The position numbers were made by a program, and so were the translations under genes. The notes beneath the pieces were generated by a model. It was not told where the DNA came from, did not search any database, and worked only from the letters and a program-made list of their open reading frames with translations. From Marinomonas shanghaiensis (GTDB taxonomy: Bacteria; Pseudomonadota; Gammaproteobacteria; Pseudomonadales; Marinomonadaceae), in assembly GCF_003259175.1 (NCBI RefSeq), contig NZ_QGOK01000022.1, forward strand, positions 1 through 64,000: DNA of 64,000 nucleotides, in the 5' to 3' direction. Of the stretch, positions 58,165-64,000 are shown piece by piece (position 1 is the stretch's first letter; the number at the start of each line of letters is the position of its first letter).

Positions 58165-58761
58165 ATGCTAACCGTTCTACTCGCTATCGGAATCTTAGTC
58201 CTTTTGTCACTTATTTTTGGCGCCATTCTAGGTTATGCCAATGTTCGCTTCCATGTGGAAGGCGACCCCATTGTAGATCAAATTGATGCCCTGTTGCCGC
58301 AAACGCAATGCGGCCAATGTGGTCATCCGGGCTGCCGTCCCTATGCCGAAGCCATCGCCAACGGCGAAGCGATTAACCATTGTCCTCCAGGCGGGCAAGC
58401 CACCATTCAAGCGTTAGCCGATTTACTGGACGTGGAAGCCATCCCTTTGGACGGTGATCACGGCACAGAAACCGCAAAACGTGTCGCGGTGATTCGTGAA
58501 GACGAATGTATCGGTTGCACCAAGTGTATTCAGGCTTGTCCTGTGGATGCGATATTAGGTGCAGCAAAGCAAATGCACACCGTGATCGCAGATGAATGCA
58601 CAGGCTGTGACCTTTGTGTCGAGCCATGCCCTGTAGATTGTATTGATATGGTAGAAGTCGGCGTGACAGCAAAAACTTGGTCTTGGGACAAACCGCAAGG
58701 CATCGCGGCAACCTCAATAAACATCATAGCCACCGACCGCCAAGCGGAGGCTGTACACTAA
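58165..58761 (+). CDS. rnfB: Rnf complex subunit B
   Basis: A 198-aa iron-sulphur protein. An N-terminal membrane anchor (about 1-25) is followed by [15 protein letters not shown] with the distant Cys of NHCPPGGQA (a 4Fe-4S site). Two ferredoxin sites follow: [16 protein letters not shown] and [16 protein letters not shown]. It takes electrons from ferredoxin. It lies 9 bp after rnfA. Its stop overlaps the rnfC start by one base (TAATG). Confidence 0.96.
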   Translation: MLTVLLAIGILVLLSLIFGAILGYANVRFHVEGDPIVDQIDALLPQTQCGQCGHPGCRPYAEAIANGEAINHCPPGGQATIQALADLLDVEAIPLDGDHGTETAKRVAVIREDECIGCTKCIQACPVDAILGAAKQMHTVIADECTGCDLCVEPCPVDCIDMVEVGVTAKTWSWDKPQGIAATSINIIATDRQAEAVH

Positions 58762-61478
58762 TGCCAACAGTAAATATGCAAACAGCGAACATTTTTTCGT
58801 TTCATGGTGGTATTCATCCACCCGAAAACAAAACCCAATCCTTGCAATTGCCTTTGGGGCGACCTAGCCTACCAAACGAGCTTATTTTACCGCTTGGACA
58901 ACACATAGGTCAGAGCTCTCGCCCCTTGGTAAAAGTGGGCGATAAGGTGCTAAAAGGGGAAACCATTGCAATTAATAATGGCTTTCTGAGCAGCTTTCTA
59001 CACGCTCCTACCTCTGGCACTATTACGGCCATTGAAGAACGCCTAATTGCTCACCCTTCAGGCTTAAGCGATCTTTGTATTATTCTCACGCCAGACGGCA
59101 GCGATACTTGGACAAAACTTGAGCCTTTGAGTCATTGGCAAGACATCAGCAAAACCGATGTGCTGGCCTATTTGTCTGAAATGGGCATTATCGGCATGGG
59201 TGGCGCAGGCTTTCCGACGCAAGTTAAACTTCAAGGCGCCTACAAAAATCCTCTCACCCATTTCATTATCAATGCGGCAGAATGTGAGCCTTATATCACC
59301 GCCGATGATATGTTGATTCGTGAAAAGACGCTTGAATTGGTGTTAGGCATCGAGATACTGCAACACCTTGTACAGGCAGATCATGTTGTCATTGGCATTG
59401 AAGACAACAAACCTACCGCCATTGCAGCCTTAAGAACGGTACTAAACAAGCGTAAGAGTAAAATTCAAGTCGCTGTGGTACCAACCAAATACCCTTCTGG
59501 CGGTGAAAAACAGTTAATTCAGCTGCTCACTGGCAAAGAAGTTCCAAGCGGACAATACCCAGCGGACATTGGTATCTTATGTCAAAACGTCGGCACCTGT
59601 GTGGCGGTTCACGATGCGATTACGCTCGGCAAACCACTCATTTCTCGCTTTACCACTTTAACGGGTGATGCATTAAAGAACCCACAAAATGTCGAAGTAT
59701 TACTGGGCACACCGGTCGCACATTTATTGGATTACGCTGAGTCTGAACCCAAAAAACTCAGTCGCTTAATTATGGGCGGCCCCATGATGGGTTACACCTT
59801 AGATTCCGCTGCTGTGCCGATTGTTAAAACCAGTAACTGCATACTAGCCGCCAGCAAGAAAGAACTTCCGCCGCCCGCACCAGAACAAGCCTGTATCCGT
59901 TGCGGCATGTGCGAACAAGCCTGCCCTGCTAGCTTATTGCCTCAACAATTATTGTGGTTCAGCAAAAGCCAAGAGTTCGAAAAAGCCGAACACCATAATC
60001 TATTTGATTGCATCGAATGTGGTGCTTGCTCTTATGTGTGCCCAAGCAGCATTCCATTGGTACAGTATTACCGCCATACCAAGAGCAGCATCCGTGAAGC
60101 CCGCGAAGCGACAGTAAAATCTGACTTGGCTAAGCAACGTTTTGAAGCGCGCAAAGCCCGTCAGGATGCCGAAGCCGCTGAGAAAGAAGCCAAGCGCCTT
60201 GCTCGTCAAAAAGCGACGCCAAGCAAAACGACAGATGAGAAGAAAAGTGCACCGGCTAAAGCGGCTCCAACGGCCGCTGCTGCGCCTGCAACGACTGACG
60301 AATCTAAAAAGCTCAAAGTGGATATCGCCATTGGCAAATCCAAATTGAAAAAGCTAGAAAAACAACTGCTTGAAGCACAAGAAAACGAACATGTCGAAGA
60401 CATTAACAGTTTACAGCTTCAGGTAACGGATCAAGAAAAAGCCATCGCTTTGCTTGAAGAACAGCTTGCTCAAATGCCCAGTGCTACGCCTGCCGCGCCA
60501 GCAGTAAATACGGCCAAAGCAAGTACTGCGCCAGTGAATGACGAACTGAAAAAAGCCAAAGTCGATGTCGCCTTAATTGGTGTGAAACTTAAGAAACTGC
60601 AAAAACAGCTTATTGAGACACCAGATGATCAAGAATTGAAAGACAAGATCAATGCTTTTGAGACAGACCTGAAAGCCGCACAAGATACTGTTAGCAGGCT
60701 AAGCGCAACGACTGAATCTCATACCGCAGCGTCTGAGCCTAAAGCGGCGGCAAGCGATGAATTGAAAAAGCTCAAAATCGATGCCGCCATTGCCAAAGCG
60801 GCGGTAAAGAAAGTCGAAAAAGCCTTGAAAAAAGCGGAAGAAATTAATGCGCCAGAAATCGAAGCGATTCGCCAGCAGCTAAAAGAAGCTCAACAACGCG
60901 CAGACGACCTGGAAAAAGCCTTAGCCAATCCGGAAGCCGCTTCTCAGAACGCGGAGGCACAGACTAAAAAAGCAGATGCGGCACCAAACAATGTCGATGC
61001 TGACGCAGCTAAGAAACGCAAAATTGACCTAGCTATCGCCAAAGCTGGCATTAAAAAAGCCGAGAAAAACATCCAGCTGCTACAGGAGCAAGGCAAAGAC
61101 GAAGCAGAAATAAATGCGTCTGAATGGCCAAGCAAACTGAAAGAAGCGCAAGAAAAGCTCGCTGCTCTTGAAGCCGAGGAAAGCGCACCAGCGACTGCCG
61201 TTTCTGCGCCAGTAGAGAAAACGGCAGATACGGTTGCTCAAAGCGAAGTCAAAGCCGAGCCAGAAATGGATTTGGCGACGCAGATTAAGAAAGAAAAAAT
61301 CGCTGTCGCTTTGGCTAAAGCGCAAATTAATAAGCTCAACAAGCGCTTAGAAAGCACTCCAGAGGACGCTGACAGCATTAACCAAGAAATTAACGCCACG
61401 CAACAAAGACTGCAACGCGCTGAAGCCTTGTTAGAAAAACTTATTCATTCGCAAACCAACATGCAAGAGAATCGTTAA
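58761..61478 (+). CDS. rnfC: Rnf complex subunit C with long repeated C-terminus
   Basis: A 905-aa peripheral NADH-oxidising subunit. The FMN/NAD core occupies about 1-370 (GMGGAGFPTQVKL, GIEDNKPTAI, PTKYPSGGEKQ). Two 4Fe-4S sites are CIRCGMCEQACPASLLP and CIECGACSYVCPSSIPL (about 375-440). The remaining 450 residues are a charged helical tail with five related units starting near 60307, 60547, 60763, 61011 and 61288, each with a [KR]-[ILV]-[AD]-x-A-[IL]-x-K core. E. coli RsxC is about 740 aa, so this tail is longer. I chose the ATG at 58761 because it overlaps the rnfB stop and matches the family start. Confidence 0.95.
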   Translation: MPTVNMQTANIFSFHGGIHPPENKTQSLQLPLGRPSLPNELILPLGQHIGQSSRPLVKVGDKVLKGETIAINNGFLSSFLHAPTSGTITAIEERLIAHPSGLSDLCIILTPDGSDTWTKLEPLSHWQDISKTDVLAYLSEMGIIGMGGAGFPTQVKLQGAYKNPLTHFIINAAECEPYITADDMLIREKTLELVLGIEILQHLVQADHVVIGIEDNKPTAIAALRTVLNKRKSKIQVAVVPTKYPSGGEKQLIQLLTGKEVPSGQYPADIGILCQNVGTCVAVHDAITLGKPLISRFTTLTGDALKNPQNVEVLLGTPVAHLLDYAESEPKKLSRLIMGGPMMGYTLDSAAVPIVKTSNCILAASKKELPPPAPEQACIRCGMCEQACPASLLPQQLLWFSKSQEFEKAEHHNLFDCIECGACSYVCPSSIPLVQYYRHTKSSIREAREATVKSDLAKQRFEARKARQDAEAAEKEAKRLARQKATPSKTTDEKKSAPAKAAPTAAAAPATTDESKKLKVDIAIGKSKLKKLEKQLLEAQENEHVEDINSLQLQVTDQEKAIALLEEQLAQMPSATPAAPAVNTAKASTAPVNDELKKAKVDVALIGVKLKKLQKQLIETPDDQELKDKINAFETDLKAAQDTVSRLSATTESHTAASEPKAAASDELKKLKIDAAIAKAAVKKVEKALKKAEEINAPEIEAIRQQLKEAQQRADDLEKALANPEAASQNAEAQTKKADAAPNNVDADAAKKRKIDLAIAKAGIKKAEKNIQLLQEQGKDEAEINASEWPSKLKEAQEKLAALEAEESAPATAVSAPVEKTADTVAQSEVKAEPEMDLATQIKKEKIAVALAKAQINKLNKRLESTPEDADSINQEINATQQRLQRAEALLEKLIHSQTNMQENR

Positions 61479-62537
61479 ATGGCATTATTGAGGATCACCT
61501 CCCCCCACACACAACGTGCAGGACGTCGCACCTCTTGGGTGATGCAGATGGTCATTTTAGCGACCATTCCAGGCATCGTGGTACAAACCTGGTTATTTGG
61601 CTGGGGCACCTTCATTAACCTAATGATCGCCTGCATCACAGCATTATTAAGCGAAGCGGCCATTTTGGCGATTCGTCGACGCCCAGTTGGATTCTTCTTG
61701 AAAGATTACAGTGCGCTATTAACCGCTGTACTGCTAGGGGTTGCCCTTCCCCCCGTTGTACCTTGGTGGGTAACGGTAACCGCCGTGGCTTTTGCGATTA
61801 TCTTTGCCAAACAGCTTTATGGTGGACTAGGGAACAATCCGTTCAACCCAGCTATGGTGGGTTACGCCATTGTGTTGGTGTCTTTTCCTGTGCCGATGAG
61901 CCAATGGCTTGGCGTTCACAGTATGGTATCTGCTGGTGAGACCTTATCTTTCATGCAGAGTTTGCAGGCTATTTTCCACCAGCTTCCAGTAATCGACAGC
62001 TACACTATGGCAACCCCATTGGATGGCTTCAAACACAAAGACCTATTAGATTCACAAGCCGCCTTTAGCAGCATTGCCGCGCTACAAGGCCCAAGCCTAA
62101 ACAGCTGGCTTTGGGTGAACTTGGCTTACCTTGTTGGTGGTCTTGCCCTAATTTGGTTACGCATTATTACTTGGCACACGCCTGTGGCACTCTTGGGTGC
62201 TTTGCTAATCATGTCTGGCGCCTTTCATTTATTTGATCCAAGTAACACAGCAACGCCGTTTTTCCACCTCACCACGGGCGCAGCCATGTTTGGTGCCTTC
62301 TTTATTGCTACCGATCCGGTGTCTTCTTGTACCAGTAATCGCGGCAAACTGATTTATGGTGCGGGCATTGGTATCTTAATTTATATCATTCGCTCTTGGG
62401 GTGGTTACCCTGATGGCGTAGCGTTCGGCGTCCTACTCATGAACTTCGCAGCACCCTTGATAGATTACTACACACAACCCAGAACCTACGGTCACAAAAA
62501 AGCCAAAACTGGCTTAAAAGTTGGGGAGGATAACTAA
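61479..62537 (+). CDS. rnfD: Rnf complex subunit D
   Basis: A 352-aa membrane protein with about nine helices. GNNPFNPAMVGYAIVL and TATDPVSSCT-like pieces (IATDPVSSCTSN) are typical. The flavinylation Thr is expected in MATPLDGFKHKD (about residue 180), as known for RnfD. Conserved WGGYPDGVAFGVLLMN is near the end. It starts directly after the rnfC stop (no gap), and its stop overlaps the rnfG start by one base. Confidence 0.95.
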   Translation: MALLRITSPHTQRAGRRTSWVMQMVILATIPGIVVQTWLFGWGTFINLMIACITALLSEAAILAIRRRPVGFFLKDYSALLTAVLLGVALPPVVPWWVTVTAVAFAIIFAKQLYGGLGNNPFNPAMVGYAIVLVSFPVPMSQWLGVHSMVSAGETLSFMQSLQAIFHQLPVIDSYTMATPLDGFKHKDLLDSQAAFSSIAALQGPSLNSWLWVNLAYLVGGLALIWLRIITWHTPVALLGALLIMSGAFHLFDPSNTATPFFHLTTGAAMFGAFFIATDPVSSCTSNRGKLIYGAGIGILIYIIRSWGGYPDGVAFGVLLMNFAAPLIDYYTQPRTYGHKKAKTGLKVGEDN

Positions 62538-63154
62538 TGGAATTGTTCGCCTCTGTTCGTCGCAACAGTCTCGGGTTGGCTATATTTGCTGTGTTAACAG
62601 CGGGTTTGATTGCCATCACGCACCAGCTCACCGACCACACCATCAAAAGTAATATCTTGGAAGCGCAAATCTCGGCTTTTAACGAAATATTGCCAGCGAA
62701 TCTATACGATAACGACTTAACTAAAGACACCGCCACTCTGCCCGCTGACCCATTACTTGGTAGCGAAGAAGGCATTAAAATTCACATCGCTCGTAAAGAT
62801 GGCGAAGTCACTGCCATTATTTTCGAAACCATCGCACCGCGTGGCTATAACGGTAATTTAGACATGCTGGTCGCCATTGATAAAAATGGTGTTGTCACTG
62901 GCAGCCGAGTCATTAGTCATAAAGAAACACCGGGCTTGGGCGATAAGGTAGAGCTTAAAAAATCCAAATGGATCTTAAGCTTTGCCAACAAATCATTAGA
63001 CAATCCGGACATCAATGGCTGGGGTGTTAAAAAAGACGGTGGCGATTTTGATCAATTCACAGGGGCCACTATTACGCCTCGTGCTGTCGTTCGTGCCGTA
63101 AAAAACACTCTAATTTATTTTGAACAACACAAAGATACGCTGTTAGCGTATTAG
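62537..63154 (+). CDS. rnfG: Rnf complex subunit G
   Basis: This 205-aa protein has one N-terminal membrane anchor (SLGLAIFAVLTAGLIAITH) and a periplasmic FMN-binding domain. The covalent FMN is carried by a Thr in DQFTGATITPRAV (about residue 174). RVISHKETPGLGDKVE is family typical. It is translationally coupled to rnfD. Confidence 0.95.
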   Translation: MELFASVRRNSLGLAIFAVLTAGLIAITHQLTDHTIKSNILEAQISAFNEILPANLYDNDLTKDTATLPADPLLGSEEGIKIHIARKDGEVTAIIFETIAPRGYNGNLDMLVAIDKNGVVTGSRVISHKETPGLGDKVELKKSKWILSFANKSLDNPDINGWGVKKDGGDFDQFTGATITPRAVVRAVKNTLIYFEQHKDTLLAY

Positions 63155-63163
63155 GATAGCCCA

Positions 63164-63931
63164 ATGAAAATGAGCGCAGAAACAGCTGCAACTGACGCTA
63201 CTCAAGAAGAGAGCAAGCCAGGCGCCAATTACGCAGAAATCATTTATAACGGCATTTGGAAAAACAACCCAGCCCTTGTTCAGTTGCTCGGCTTGTGTCC
63301 TATGCTGGCGGTCACCAGCACCGTGGTTAATGCCTTAGGACTTGGTTTAGCGACCATGGTCGTGTTGATGGGCTCCAACATTGCCGTTTCCATCATTCGT
63401 AACTACGTGGCCGATGCCGTTCGTCTGCCAGCGTTTGTGATGATTATCGCCTCGTTTACCACCTGTATCGAATTGATCATGCAGGCTTATACCTACGAGC
63501 TTTATCAAATTCTGGGGATTTTTATCCCATTGATCGTCACCAACTGCGCCATCCTTGGCCGAGCAGATGCCTTCGCCAGCCGTAACCCTGTTCTGCCATC
63601 GGCTATAGATGGCTTTATGATGGGTTTAGGTTTCATGTTTATCCTTGTTACCCTTGGCGCCATGCGTGAGCTAATTGGTCAAGGCACCCTGTTTTCTGAT
63701 ATGCAGCTATTGTTTGGTGATATCGCTCTAGGGTGGAAATGGGTTGTCTTCGAAAACTACCCCAATGTCCTCTTTGCCGTCTTACCACCGGGCGCCTTCA
63801 TTGGCTTAGGCTTATTAATAGCAGGTAAAAACTACTTAGATGAGCGCGAGAAAAAACGTATCGCCACACAGAAAGCCAAAGACGGCCCAAGTGCGTCAAA
63901 ACGGGTTCGTGTTACTGGGCAAGTTAGTTAA
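63164..63931 (+). CDS. rnfE: Rnf complex subunit E
   Basis: A 255-aa, six-helix membrane subunit homologous to RnfA. The Cys motifs are [20 protein letters not shown] and [20 protein letters not shown]. It has a longer charged N-terminus (about 25 residues) and a basic tail compared with E. coli RsxE. AGGATAG precedes the ATG. In many relatives nth follows this gene, but the window ends first. Confidence 0.95.
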   Translation: MKMSAETAATDATQEESKPGANYAEIIYNGIWKNNPALVQLLGLCPMLAVTSTVVNALGLGLATMVVLMGSNIAVSIIRNYVADAVRLPAFVMIIASFTTCIELIMQAYTYELYQILGIFIPLIVTNCAILGRADAFASRNPVLPSAIDGFMMGLGFMFILVTLGAMRELIGQGTLFSDMQLLFGDIALGWKWVVFENYPNVLFAVLPPGAFIGLGLLIAGKNYLDEREKKRIATQKAKDGPSASKRVRVTGQVS

Positions 63932-63953
63932 CCTATTTAAAACCCCACACTAA

Positions 63954-63982
63954 CCCTCCCCTTGGAAGAGATAAGGGGAGGG
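63954..63982. terminator. Hairpin after rnfE
   Basis: CCCTCCCCTT (63954-63963) pairs with AAGGGGAGGG (63973-63982), followed by AATTTT. It may terminate the rnf operon. It also resembles the CCTTCCCCTT/AAGGGGAAGG hairpin inside dispersed repeat copy 2, so it may be a mobile palindrome used as a terminator. Confidence 0.55.
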
Positions 63983-64000
63983 AATTTTAAGCGTCATAAA

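Overview
The window looks like a chromosomal segment of a marine gammaproteobacterium of the Oceanospirillales type, most like Marinomonas. I infer this from protein flavour and gene neighbourhoods (an rnfABCDGE operon beside metG/apbC, a CpxRA-CpxP system, a fadBA-etfBA fatty-acid region, many MCPs and sugar loci); no rRNA or marker gene proves it. There is no tRNA, rRNA, CRISPR array, prophage or origin that I can see.

Layout. 1-5.7 kb: a sugar locus with a GH3 glycosidase, a GPH-type symporter, an AraC regulator and a FucP-like permease. 5.9-8.5 kb: a Zn/Cd-type P-ATPase behind a textbook MerR-type promoter with a 20-bp spacer. 8.4-10.5 kb: a small hypothetical protein, an isochorismatase-like hydrolase, a 325-bp non-autonomous IS5-type element and fadM. 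10.5-13.7 kb: part of an inositol catabolic operon (iolG, iolB and a second Gfo/Idh/MocA dehydrogenase). 13.9-24.3 kb: a DUF2127 membrane protein, two chemoreceptors, KatG, a cytosine deaminase, a small exported protein and a D-2-hydroxyacid dehydrogenase. 24.4-35.2 kb, all on the minus strand: a beta-oxidation region with fadB-fadA, etfB-etfA, an enoyl-CoA hydratase coupled to a DUF2889 protein, fadD, an SCP2 protein and a 601-aa acyl-CoA dehydrogenase. Together they can activate, dehydrogenate, hydrate and thiolyse acyl chains and pass electrons to ETF. The 601-aa dehydrogenase, the ligase and the hydratase could instead act on methylmercaptopropionate.

35.4-50.2 kb is a mosaic of housekeeping and envelope genes: a CobW GTPase, a DUF481 outer-membrane protein, a SpoU methyltransferase, a TraB/GumN protein, a purine permease with a foldable leader, CpxA/CpxR/CpxP with a perfect CpxR box, ilvE, a PAS-GGDEF cyclase, and DUF1294, DUF533 and DUF1499 proteins. 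50.2-53.2 kb is the accessory patch: a ccdAB toxin-antitoxin pair, three copies of a roughly 270-300 bp dispersed repeat, REP-like palindromes, and between the inverted repeats a single integron-type gene cassette (attC plus an unknown 192-aa protein) with no integrase in view. 53.2-63.9 kb is conserved core: dcd-apbC, divergent metG, then the rnfABCDGE operon. RnfC carries a five-fold repeated C-terminal extension.

The least explained items are the solitary integron cassette with its repeat setting, the IS5-derived mini-element, the chemoreceptor with a duplicated sensor module, and the purine-permease leader. I did not find an obviously new multi-gene system. Everything was read by eye, with no database search.
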